From positions 36,372,061-36,436,060 of the forward strand of contig OX243820.1 in the NCBI GenBank assembly GCA_945859605.1: 64,000 nucleotides of DNA, given 5' to 3'. The position numbers were made by a program, and so were the translations under genes. Under the pieces are notes generated by a model. It did no database searches, was not told the origin of the DNA, and saw only the letters and a list, made by a program, of their open reading frames with translations. Below, in pieces: positions 44,101 through 54,800 of the stretch (the stretch's first letter is position 1; each line of letters starts with the position of its first letter). The DNA is from Lumbricus rubellus. Lineage: Eukaryota; Annelida; Clitellata; Crassiclitellata; Lumbricidae.

Positions 44101-47100
44101 ATTGGAACATAGATAGGATAAATATATGTCCCCTATTTTGACCTCTGTGCAAAGAATGCCTATCTTATGTTTACTATAGGATCATTTGGTTCTGTGGTGC
44201 TTCTATGCACTCTGTCTGTCACAGCTTTGACCTTACAATTATTGTATTACCACTGCTTGATTTTATTATTGCTTCATTTTCACTGCATCAAATGGTTCTG
44301 TTGGATCTAAAGGTAAAGCGGGTGAATTCATTGACATGGAGGACAACACGTACGGAGGTGAAGTGGTTGTCAACCCAAGCGGTGGACTCATTTCGAAGGG
44401 ACATCCACTTGGCGCTACTGGTTCGTAGAGACTTTGAAAGAATGACGATAGTCCTAAATAAACTTGCAAATAAGACGATAAGGAAGGTTGTAGTGGACAG
44501 CCACAGCCAGACCATCATAGACTACAGGGAACCAGTCCATGAAGATTGTTTTATGACTGCTAATGATGAAAGACTTTAAAGTATATTTGTGTAAAGAAAA
44601 CAAAGTAATTGTTTACTCAGCCGTTCAATCATTCAAGAATTTGTATAGCGGTTCTTTAAGGGAACATCTCAAAAGCGCCCCGACTCTAGCAAGACCAAAA
44701 ATCACAGTTTTGAGTTGAATAATAAAAATTTGTCAGTAAGAACCCAAGGAAGCAGACGTAGCTCCTGTGGGAGCCCATTTCAGACCACTGGGCCCAACTC
44801 GGAAAGATTTGAATCTGTATAGTTTCATTTTGTGCAAATGAAACCAAGAGCACCCACTTCTGTGCAGAGAGGAGGGGCTGTGGACTTATATACCCGTGGA
44901 GCAACAGAACTCTCTTGTGTGTGACTGTATGGAAACATTTCCTGTAGGACATACTTCACTTCACAACCTGGATTATTCACGTATAATACGTGGATTTAAC
45001 GAAATGCAAACTGTGCTTGATGCGATCTTTGACCTGCATTTCGTCGTACTGTTCTCTTTAGGTCTGGCTCAATGCGCTGAACTGTGTTGGCAGTTGCGAG
45101 GGTTGGCAGGTGAGCGTCAGGTTAGGAATGCAATGCTCGCTCTTCAACACAATCTCGGTCTTGGTGGGGCGGCCATCGTCACCCTCTACCGTCTTGGATT
45201 CCCAGAATACGTCAGGCAAGCTGCTGCTACTTTCAGAGGAATTACTTTAAGCACATAGTTTATATCTATGGTGTACGAGTTGTTTTAGTAGTATGAGGAT
45301 TGAGGAAGCATAGAACCTAGTTAGTGTTAGTGATAAGATTGAAAAAGTAATGCCTTTTAAGGTTAGTAGTAGGCTACCTATTAAAGGTCACTAGTAAGGA
45401 TTAGTATAACTCATAAAGGGATAGTACCTAGTAAGAGTTAGTAACTAGGGTTAGTAGTAGGTACTTAGTTATTGTTAGTAGTACCTAGTAAGGGTTAGTA
45501 GCACCTAAAAACGTTTAGTAGTCAGGATTAGTAGTACCTATAGTAATGGTTACTAGTAGGGGTTAGTGGTGAAGTAAGCACATTCACCGCCTACACGCCA
45601 TGTTAAATGACTGGTATTTGGGACGTATATATACGTCCCGGGCGCTGAATGTGTTACGTTAAGATAGGAATAGTCTTTTATTGGCCGACCAATTATTGCT
45701 ATCCACATTTTGGTGTCGCACACAGGCATGAATATTAAACATACATTGTCCTCAGAGCAAAGGTCAAAGGTCAATTAATTAATTAATTAATTAATTAACG
45801 GTCAATGGTTAATTATTATTTCTAGGTTTCCTACAGAAAAGAAAGTCAAGTACGTCGACGCTCCGTCTCCTTCCGGTTTCAAAGTCCAATCCGCTTTTAA
45901 CGACATCCAGGGATTGCTGCAGAAGGTAAACAAACAGATCTCAAAGCCTATGCCGCAGTAAACTTGCATTTCATCAATGCCGAGATTAGAACACACATCC
46001 GTAATTTCTGATTCGTATACTCGTAATTTCTTGCAGCACCCAAAAACTGTGGTCACGAGAACAAGAATATTTCACTCATTCATTCATTCGTGTTAAGAAT
46101 TTATATAGCGGTGCTAAGAAATTTCAATTTATTTCACGCTACATTGTTAATGAAGCAAGGCATTAAAACTCCGGTTTTCCCATGATGCAATGTGCTGGTG
46201 AATGATTCGAACTGCTGCTTTCAGCGCGGCCCTGAGATTGCGAAGAGGGTGGGTGGAGCTTCGTTCTGTTTCAAAGCGCTCAACAAAGACAAGGAAGGAA
46301 CGTGGGTTGTGAATTGCACGAGCGTTGTGCCGTCCGTTGTGTTTGACCCCAACGGTAAGTAACCCTAATTGTTAACTTTAAAAACAGCAACAGCTCTGCT
46401 CGTATTGTTTGCATTGACATAGTAAAGTGTACAAGTTTGTAAGGACATTGCTGCTGTCGTAAAACTATTCATTCGGACATTTATATAGCGCTCCTTCAAG
46501 TAAAAAGCTACTCAGAGGCGCTCCCGACTCCAACGCGCCCAAAAAGAACAGTTTTAAGTTTAGTAAGGAATGATCCTGGTAGAGTCCCAGGGTGTAGGCG
46601 CAACTCAAAAGAAAGGTTATTCCAGACCACCGGACCAACCACAGAAAAGGCTTGATTCTTCATGGTACCGGCTGCAAGTTAGCAATGATAAGAGCTACCT
46701 TACTAAGTACTGTAAAGCAATTAGGACTGATCCCCTCCAAAAATAGGTGCCAGACTTGTCATTTGAACCTCTCGATATTTTTGTTGATCATTGTAAAACC
46801 GGTTTTGTGTCCGACTTGAGCAGTTTCTGTTATGAAGCATTTAGAGTTCACAACAGATAAAATGAATTCAAGGTTAGAAGGCTATTGGTTGGATTACCAG
46901 TAATGTTGTGGAAGTCTATGCCAGGTGATAAATAGCATAAATTATCTTCAAAAACGTACTGCTTTTAATAATCTACCTTTCTAGAATCACACGGCACCTT
47001 ATGCTCATATTGTTGCTCTTGCGAAATCTGTTAAAGGATAGAGTAGAGTCCTTGGCTATTTTTTCACAACACACCTCCTTTGAACCTATGTTCCATGATC

Positions 47101-47875
47101 ATGGGCAAATGTTGTTGATGCGTTTCAGGTAAAGGAGATGTTACGATAGTGATGAACGACAATCACATGTTTCTCATGTTAACAGGAATCATGAGTCCAG
47201 AGGAGGTAAGACGGTAACAGTGGCGTAATGTAATCACTTCTACAGTGCCGCTCAAAAGATGCACATTGTAAATGTACTTTTATTATGACATGTCTGCACA
47301 CAAAAACAATGTAGATAGCAATTGGTCAATTATTAAAGAATATTCTTTTCTAATAAATAGTAATTGACAAACCAATGGACAGGCCTAGTCAATGTTTAAA
47401 AAGTATGTATATAGCAGGATAAGTCAGATGGAAATGATAGCACAAGTCTTGAAAACTCTGTTTCAACGTAGAATCAGAAATGTAAATACAATTATAGGAC
47501 AGCAAATTCTTGAAAAAACTATCGGTCAGCCAACAGAGCACAAGAACGACATTCTTGTTTTAGATCATAGCTACCGCACAACTCGTAGGATGTTGGGTGT
47601 ATAATTATAAACACTTGAATGAATGAATGAATGAATGAATGGTGTTACTTGGCAACATGTTTGATTTCCCAGTAATGCTATGAGTGCTTTGCAAGACGTT
47701 GCATGTCAACAACTACCTGCACTGTCCTGCAGCCAGCTTCATCTTCAACTGTGCAATTAATACCACTGCATTTGAACGAATTCATTTTCAGACGAGCCGT
47801 CGTCACCGAATGATCGTGGAGGGTTACGAGCCATTGGTACAAAAGATCAGAGAATTTTTTCAACCGAAAGCATAG
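34059..47875 (+). CDS. SCP2: SCPx / sterol carrier protein 2 (3-oxoacyl-CoA thiolase fused to SCP2 domain), 18 exons
   Basis: Exons: 34059-34253, 34929-34986, 36322-36393, 36868-36932, 37983-38046, 38769-38833, 39458-39584, 40384-40447, 41343-41429, 42034-42184, 43186-43237, 43508-43603, 44313-44420, 45062-45215, 45826-45925, 46225-46354, 47129-47205 and 47792-47875. They total 1749 nt, or 582 aa (human 547). The thiolase part has the nucleophile in VNNACATGS, the [10 protein letters not shown] motif and GHPLGATG. The C-terminal SCP2 domain spans about [15 protein letters not shown] to the end. The enzyme thiolytically cleaves branched-chain and bile-acid-type 3-oxoacyl-CoA; the SCP2 domain binds lipids. 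Intron 14 looks GC-AG (TCAG-GCAAGC). Exon 10 may end at any of 28 repeated donors. The last exon is divergent (ends FFQPKA) and less certain. Confidence 0.92.
35140..35200. repeat. (CA)n microsatellite in SCPx intron 2
   Basis: acacac tract followed by tatata. The rest of intron 2 (34987-36321) has a ttgattgg repeat at 35965-36010 and a ctcctcctc tract at 36240-36285. No gene is seen. Confidence 0.85.
36707..36789. mobile_element. piggyBac-type MITE, 83 bp, copy 1 of a pair
   Basis: Bounded by TTAA on both sides. Ends are TTAACTCTTTCCCGCCGG and, inverted, TTAACTCATTCCAGCCGG. The interior ataggtatcaaaacaatt is shared with the copy at 59303-59380. It lies in SCPx intron 3. Confidence 0.75.
37327..37545 (-). 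mobile_element. tRNA-head SINE with CORE-like segment, copy 1
   Basis: On the minus strand, a tRNA-like promoter region (gtagtagtggtgg, then ggtttgaatcc as B box) is followed by gaccttgggcaagcccttca. The rest runs to ctatagcgcc/tataacaagtgc. The middle resembles the core of CORE-SINEs (GACCTTGGGCAAGTCACTT). Related copies lie at 42815-43030 and 49392-49575. Confidence 0.6.
37568..37815. mobile_element. Interspersed repeat D, copy 2
   Basis: Matches the copy at 7231-7475 in inverse orientation: gagctgacgagagaaat, gcagagcagtcacaggcc, taattaattctct and ggccgccggttcc. It lies in SCPx intron 4. Confidence 0.55.
39950..40250. repeat. Degenerate taactgctaatttactctg repeat in SCPx intron 7
   Basis: About ten diverged copies of aactgctaatttactctgct with a period of about 35-50 bp. 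No coding signal. Confidence 0.65.
41695..41875. repeat. agatagaatagaatgcattagaac repeats in SCPx intron 9
   Basis: Five to six diverged copies of a roughly 25-30-bp unit. A shorter block of the same motif occurs at 44030-44115 in intron 12. Confidence 0.7.
42174..42620 (+). repeat. 16-bp array: 28 tandem copies of the SCPx exon 10 / intron 10 junction
   Basis: The unit gcatcacaatg-gtatt repeats with an exact 16-bp period from 42174 to 42620, without a single indel (27 x 16 = 432 bp plus a last partial unit). Copy 1 is the coding end of exon 10 (codons TGC ATC ACA ATG) and its donor GT at 42185. Each later copy repeats that ATG-GT junction. Variation is limited to a few substitutions (acatcac, gaatcac, gtgtt, catcacg). 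The unit has no stop in any plus frame, hence three overlapping long ORFs. The last donor (ATG-GTAATG at 42617) is 432 nt, or 144 codons, downstream of the first. A truncated family C element follows from about 42690. Confidence 0.95.
42815..43030 (+). mobile_element. tRNA-head SINE with CORE-like segment, copy 2
   Basis: Plus orientation: ggtgtagtgggtatg (A-box-like), ggttccaagttcgaatttg (B-box-like), gaccttgagcaagtccttta (CORE-like) and gcagtgtccgtgctgtaatc. It ends near gtggcgctatagcaaatgtg. It lies in SCPx intron 10. Confidence 0.65.
44637..44840. repeat. Interspersed repeat A' (atttgtatagcggttcttta ... cccatttcagaccactgg)
   Basis: Shares order and motifs with 46470-46690 and 56278-56490: a tatagcg head, a gcgctcccgact block, a cagttttgagtt/agtttag block, gggagcccatttcagaccac and a gatttgaatctgtatagt tail. 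Its class is unknown. Here it lies in SCPx intron 13. Confidence 0.55.
45290..45560. repeat. Degenerate gttagtagtacctagtaagg repeat in SCPx intron 14
   Basis: About ten diverged copies with a period of roughly 22-30 bp. No coding signal. Confidence 0.7.
45574..45658. mobile_element. Palindromic MITE-like element
   Basis: Inverted ends gtaagcacattcaccgcc and, reverse complemented, gtaacacattcagcgcc. It contains the perfect 20-bp palindrome gggacgtatatatacgtccc. About 80 bp long. Confidence 0.6.
45761..45773. promoter_or_regulatory. Perfect DR1 nuclear-receptor site in SCPx intron 14
   Basis: AGGTCAAAGGTCA is an exact direct repeat of AGGTCA with 1-bp spacing, the consensus for HNF4/PPAR-RXR/COUP-type receptors. 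It is followed by a (TTAA)n tract. Function is inference. Confidence 0.4.
46470..46690. repeat. Interspersed repeat A', second copy
   Basis: atttatatagcgctccttca ... cagaggcgctcccgactcca ... cagttttaagtttagtaagg ... gaaaggttattccagaccac ... gcttgattcttcatggtacc. Lies in SCPx intron 16. Confidence 0.55.
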
Positions 47876-48822
47876 CAGCACAGTCGTGATCAACAGTCAA
47901 TCGTAGAGAATTTAATTAATGAACAAATCTGGATTACTACCCAGTATATGTATGCAAAATATCGACCCAACCCCTACTGACAGGTTTCTGACAGGGCCTC
48001 TGACTGTATCAAACCCCACTGACAGGAGCCCCTGACTGGACCTAGAACTTGGGTCAGTGGACAAAGTCTGACGGAGAATTCGTCATTCCACATATTTTTT
48101 CTTCGTCGGACTGAATTAGGTTTCAATGAAATGAGGTTGTAGAATTCTTAACTATGCAATTGGCAGCACTCTCTGATGGCTGCACGTCTTAACAGCATCA
48201 CATCACCTCCCTCCACCCCATATACAGCTGATAATATGGAGGGTGGTGAGGGTCACTCTTCATAAAGTAGTAAAATCTGTCATGCGGCTGTAACTGTTCA
48301 ACGCAAGAAAATGTAAATTATGTAATTAAATAAATGTTTTTAAACAGTGCATCGTTGTACTATATAGTGTACCTGTTGTCATGGAAATTAACCCGGTGTG
48401 CAATGTCTGTTTCAAAGTTAGTATAATTTGAAATTTTTAGATGATCATCTAAATGTACATTAGAGAGACGTTTTGGAAATGCATCTTTACCTTAGCTTTA
48501 AAATTGAGTTCAAGAATTGTCCCAACGTTTACACAGAAATAATTTTGGAAATTTTTTACCACCGTTGTGCCTTCCTTTTGAAAAATCACTCCCCTACACT
48601 TTTAAAGCTTGGCTTAGATCAAATCTTCTGGGCAGAAAATCAATTCTTTTTTATTTATGATCAACCAGGCACGCACACAGGCGGCTTTAAAAACAATTTC
48701 TAAAACGAACAAAATGCATTTTGCATCAACTGTTTTTTTTCCATTTCTGAACTCGTAAAAGAGTTTTGAAAAATCGTTCGAATATCTTGCGATCGTCTTC
48801 GTATTCGTTGGTTCGTTTCGTT
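47876..48822. other. Convergent intergenic region between SCPx and PTBP
   Basis: 3' UTRs of two genes pointing at each other. Candidate poly(A) signals are AATAAA at 48329-48334 (plus, for SCPx) and TTTATT at 48650-48655 (AATAAA on minus, for PTBP). If both are used, the transcripts do not overlap. No other gene is seen. Confidence 0.5.
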
Positions 48823-51800
48823 CTAGATGGAAGACTTGGTGAACGAGACGCGCATGTTGTACTTGCCCTCCAGTTCAAAGTTGTGAACGGACTGAAACAA
48901 CATCCAAAAACAAATCAATTAATTCGGAACGCCTGTAAATAATGGCGAATTTTCATACACAATTTCACATGCCTTGAAGCTGAGGAACGAAGTTTTCTGA
49001 AACTATAGTGTTTTGCTGCTGGAAGCTAACTGCCAAAGCAAATCTCTTTGGCTGGATCGGGAGCGCCTAGAGCTAGATAGTTATCCTGAAATGTTGTTAT
49101 ATAAATTCCATAAACATTAAAATATCAAAATAAGCATCACAAGCATCTCAATTAAGACAATTAAATTTGACAATTAATTACGGCAATTGATTAAGACAAT
49201 GGGAGTGAGAAGAACTTACAACAAGCGCATCTATGCCTTCCTCCACTGAATCCATCTGAATGAGAGCCATCTTCTTGTCCTTTCTAAACAATCATTCACA
49301 AAAACGCAACAAACACGATAATTATATTAAATTATAAATCCACATAAAAATTACCAATTCATAACTTGTACAATGAATGCGCAGCTGTTAACTAGTACTA
49401 TTCAGAGGCGCTCCCGACTACAGCGCGGACACTGCATCAGAGTTTCACTGCTGAAGCGTACGAGCAAAATTTTGCAAGTGAAGGACTTGCTCAAGGTCGC
49501 TACGCGGCAGCTTGAGGTGGATTTAAACCTGGAACCGTCCAGCTCCAAGGCACCGAACCCACCACTACACCAAGTGACCCACATGCATTATCTGATGTCT
49601 TTACATAGTACAGTGTACATGTATATTATTATTGAAAATTTACCAAATTCACAATTACAAAACAACAGATGACTGCAAACAGTGCAACATTTCTGCAATG
49701 CCATTTCAGAAGACTAGCCACAAGTCTCGAACATACGATCTGAAAGGCAATGGGGATAATTAGAAGGAAATGAGATTTGGACAACTTACGGCAGGAACTT
49801 GAATGCAACAACTGTGCCGTGCTGGCCAAACAAGTCACGCAGCTCTTGTTCTGTTGTTGTCGGCCTGTAAGAAATCGTAAAATTATTTTCAATTAATGCA
49901 AGGCAGAGATGATGCCTCGTGAATTTTTAAAAATTGGTTCAAGATGGACAAGTTACAAGTTACTTAGACAACTCGGAATACATTCTGGAAAGAATTGTCT
50001 TGTAGCTTATAATCATATTATTATTATATGGGCATCCGCACGTGGGGACAAGAAGAGGCACTTGGCCCCCTTGGTCCCCCCAAGTGACGTCTACTTTTTT
50101 AAAACAAACTTCTGTTTGGCTATAACAAAGTTAGCTCTACAGCACCTATGATACACAAAGTGAAAAAATCTGTATGAAAAATACCTACGTTCTTAACTTC
50201 CTGCTCTGCATTTTTAAGCTCTTGCAAAATTCTAGATCACAACCAATTGTGTTTTGCCCCTCCTGCAAAAAATTATCTGTGTGCACCCATGAGTTTTTGC
50301 ATGTAAATTCCATGTTACTCTAATTTCAGTAAATTAATTATTAAAACCACAAGCCTCTAAATTACAAATGATGTCAACCATTCAACAGCCACAGATCCAA
50401 CCAGGCAGCCAATATTGCTGCCCATATTCGTCATGTTTATTTATTGGTGTATAAACATTTAATGAGAACTGTGCAAACATCAACGTACGCAAGGTTCGAC
50501 ACGTGAAGTGTGGCAGATGGAGGGTTAACGTTGCCCGCGTTCTTTGCATTGGGATTGCGGAAGCGCTGTGATGAAGAGTTGGTGAAATCCTTCGTCATCC
50601 AACTCTCCTACAACACACAAATTCATCATACAAATCATAGCAGCATCTCGCAAACCCCAAATGTATTATTACTAGTTATTAATTATTATTATTATAGCTA
50701 CTGTTATTATTATTAACGCTTGAAAGCCAACGAGAAATAGAGTTTCGAGCCACATTTTTTAAAGTTCTAAGGCAATACGTTTGCATGTATTTGGCTAATT
50801 GGAGATAGCCAAAATAAGAACCAAGGTTACAAAAATGTCACAAGAGGTTCAACAGAACAATCCAAGTTAGTAACAAACGAAATTTATATCTACAAACAAC
50901 TGACATAATTTTAACGGCTGAAAATTCATTATAATGGTAAATCTCTGCTGAATGCTGGCTGATCTAAAGAACTTGACAAGACTAATGATCAGATCTGTGT
51001 TCACACTTACGCTCTGTCCCTCCTTTGGCATCTGGATGTGAGTGTGTCTCGAGAAAGAAACCTTCAGATGCTTTCCACACCAACGAACTTTATCCAAAGA
51101 CATCATCGCTGAACAACAACACAACAACGACACAATACTTGAATTAAATTATAAAGACACCGCAACCGTAGACAGAAATCCAATTTATGTGAAGACAGAA
51201 AATTAACTGCTCATCATTAATTCCATTGCAATAGAGAAAGAAAAAGGCATTTGATAATGTGCATACAATAATTATTTCATAATTTCTATTATTATTATTA
51301 TAATTATCAACTGCTCCAGCAGTGGTGTACAATGTACATGGCAACTGATTTAGCACATTAAAACCAAGCCCACAGTTATGAGTCTGAACTGTATGTATGC
51401 AAGCATACATGGAAGTCCGCATATAATATATATTTATAATGCTCACAACATATGTAGCCTACACACAAAAAGAACATCTATACACATTTATATTGTGCAT
51501 ATTCTGGCCTCTTCCCACTTCCACCGCACCACCAACAAAGATACGCTCGTAGTTCATATGGTACTGACCGTGATGAGCCTGCATTCCATCCGCAAACTGG
51601 ACAAGCGCCGTGTCTTTCTTGTTGTACATGATCTTAACGCGATTGACCGTCCCGTAGACACCTGTTCAAACAACGAAGAAAACAATGCTTCACATGCAAC
51701 AACGGACAACGCGTTGAAAGCATCTCCACAACAAAAGCATGCAACACAAAGACTACTGCACAGCCGTAGCTTAATCTTTATTCTTTTGTGCAATGCTACT

Positions 51801-54800
51801 AAATCTCAAAATGGTGTTAACTGATATAATTTCACAGTGGCTTCAATCGTAAATAAATTTAATTTCTACTCATGTGGCAACCCACCAGTGAAAGCGATCT
51901 TACTTTCGACATGCTATCAGTAATCTCCAATCACGTAACTACTAGACAGCATATGCCTACGAGCATTTCAGCCACACTAAACTTGAACAAGCTACACCAT
52001 AAGTACTATCTGTGCTGTGCAGATAATTGCAAGCAATGTTTCTAAATGCAATCCAGTAGGAAAATAGTATGCACCATCATTTTAGGGACATCTCATAGCA
52101 CAGCATCTGCCAAAGACCAAGCCATTTCAAGCATAATCTTAGAATATGACTGTAAAAAAGGGGAAACAGTGCAAATCTCAACTAAATTCATAAGAACCTG
52201 TTTATTATAATATCATCACAATTGACATTTATTATAATATGGCACTTATCTACTGGAGGCTAATGTGTGCATACAATCGTTAATGTGCTTGTACAGCAGA
52301 GCTAAATAAATGCTACCATGGTATTACAACCATTCAGGAAATAGGAACTCCATTTCTCAGTATAAAACTCAGTAGCTCAGATATGCAACAACAAAACACT
52401 AGCACTACACCATTACGCCTACATCACAAGCAGTCTTACGCCTACACTTACGCACTTAAAATTCACTTTCCATCACCCATACGTAATTAGAAAACATAAC
52501 ACAAAAAACACTGCACAAGATCTACTAGTTAAGGTTCTGCATAAGTTACAGATCCAACCGACCAATCAAACAAAAGCATTTTAACGTTAGGCAAAAAGTA
52601 TAAAAGTATAAGATAACAAATGTAAGAAGATGATTTCAGTTGAACATACCAAACAGGGTAAAAATTACATCTGGATTGGCCTTCTATAGTAGGTCAAAGT
52701 AGTTCAAAGTAGGTCAAAGTAGTTCAAAGTTCAAGTGAGTTTTCCACACACAGATTGAGCAGGCAGGCAGGCGTCAGTCAGCAAACGGAAATTTGCAGGT
52801 AAGAATGAAACAGAAAACACGAAAGCATGTTTAGCTCGACGTTCAGAAGAATTTTTAGGGCAGCAGTTCAGCGCCGCAAACCTGAAAAAGGCAGCTCAAG
52901 AAAAGTATGTTAAGTCAAAGCACGTCAGGTAAAAACAAAACAAAAAAAGACATGAATTCCTATTCATCACGATAACTATGTATCTGTAAAAAACAAAAAG
53001 ACATCAATTCCTATTTGTTATGGTAATTATGTATATTTCGTCTACCGAGTAACAGAAGGACGTAAGTAAAAAAAATTCGAATGGAGATAATTGAGTTAGT
53101 AGTTTGACACTCTGTATCAAATCAGCTTTATTTTATAAGTACGTGTTTGGTTAGTGACTAGACTTTAAAAACATGCAATTTTTAGCATACAACTTTTAAT
53201 TTTAATGAAACACTCTTTAGCTGCAATATAAGTTCAGTGGCGGAGAATTCCTCCCCCCCCCCCCCAATTCTCCTGGCCGGAGAATTGGGGAAGACGAAGG
53301 TGTGGCCGAAGGAAAGAAAAACAGTTGATGACTTTAAAAAAAAAAAATTTAGTCCTCACGCTCAATTATTGGGGGGACGAATGCATGGGCCGTCCCCTCC
53401 CAACCACTACATTCGGGTAGGGACCGTCCCTCTGTCCCCCTAGGCCTCCGCCCATGTATAAGTCACTTACGCCCTTTTGATTGTATATCACGTCAGTATG
53501 GACAGAGACTTACGCCCTTCTATCGGCCATTCTTATCACTGTAGATACATCACTTACGCCCTTCTGTTTCTTCAGAAAATGTCTCATATGTACTTACGCC
53601 CTTTGATTACTGCATGTTACATAGGTATGCACATGTCACTTGCGCCCGTTTCTTAATCCACATCATAATATAATACCGGAAGAGCAAAAAAAACAAAGAA
53701 TATGAATTTTTTAGATTTCTGTCAGTTACGCCCTTCTGTTACTCGGTAGACGATTTGTAAATGCATGCAAGCATCTATACCAGGGTTGTTACTATCGTTC
53801 CTTTTGGCAAACCGATTTTCGGTTCTAGAAATTCAATTGTAAACCAATTATCGGATTTTTCAATGGTTTATAGAAAATCCGATTTAACCTGCTGTCAGTG
53901 TGAAAAAAATGGTGGCCACTGTGATTCATTTAATTCTAAGACGTTTTTGACGTAAAAAAAATGCTTAAGAAGCTCTGTAATAAACTTGTCTCTTCGCAAA
54001 CAGCAAATTTTATGTTGGTTTTCTTTTTCGCCATCACAAAATGTTAATTTTTGCGAAATGCATGACTATGTTGCATTTGAGTTGCTGCATCAGGGTGCCT
54101 TGCATCCATGTCTATTGTACTGCAGGTCAACGACCTTTTGTATATGACAACGGGTAATGTAGTGTCACAGCTACCATGTATTTGTTACAATTAGTTTGTT
54201 CTCAGAGCAGTCTTAAGCTAACAGTCAGCAAAAATGCATGAAAAATCGCTTATAATTCTCGAAAACTATTTGAAGAATTTTATTATCAGTTCTTACAGTA
54301 AAAAAGATCATGGTTTTCGAGATTGAAAATCGGATTTCCGAATATCATTTGAATCCATAATAATCTATGCAAATGTGTATATACATCCAAGAACAAAAGT
54401 ACATTGCATATGCACAAATATGTATCTATGTGAGTGTGTATGTGTGTATGTCTGCATTAAGACATTTTGTAGCAACTTTGATACTTCACAGTTCTAAGCA
54501 GCGGTAATGTAATGGAACGTAATAAGAAAAGCACGAATTTATATAGCACCATTCAACAGCGTCTCACAGCTCTAGAAGAGTGCAAGTGCAGCAATTTCAT
54601 CTCATGCATCAATTGGCAAATGCAATCTTTATTGTCAACAAGATGACAGCAAGACAGACCGACATAATTTCCAAACAGCATCTTAGCGAGAGGCAAGCTG
54701 CTAACTCATTCAAGATTTTCAGATCAATACAAACACAAGATAATAGGGTAACAACGAAATGGTACATGATGAGCATTGATGACTCATCGTAACTGGTTCA

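Noticed and set aside
45216..45258. SCPx exon 14 extended to the in-frame stop at 45258 as the protein end
   Set aside because: It would remove the SCP2 domain, whose exons follow downstream with matching phases. A short thiolase-only isoform by intron retention is possible but not supported.
53461..53740. acttacgccctt repeats as a CRISPR-like array
   Set aside because: Spacing is irregular, flanks are inverted arms of a transposon-like unit, and the DNA is clearly animal nuclear sequence.
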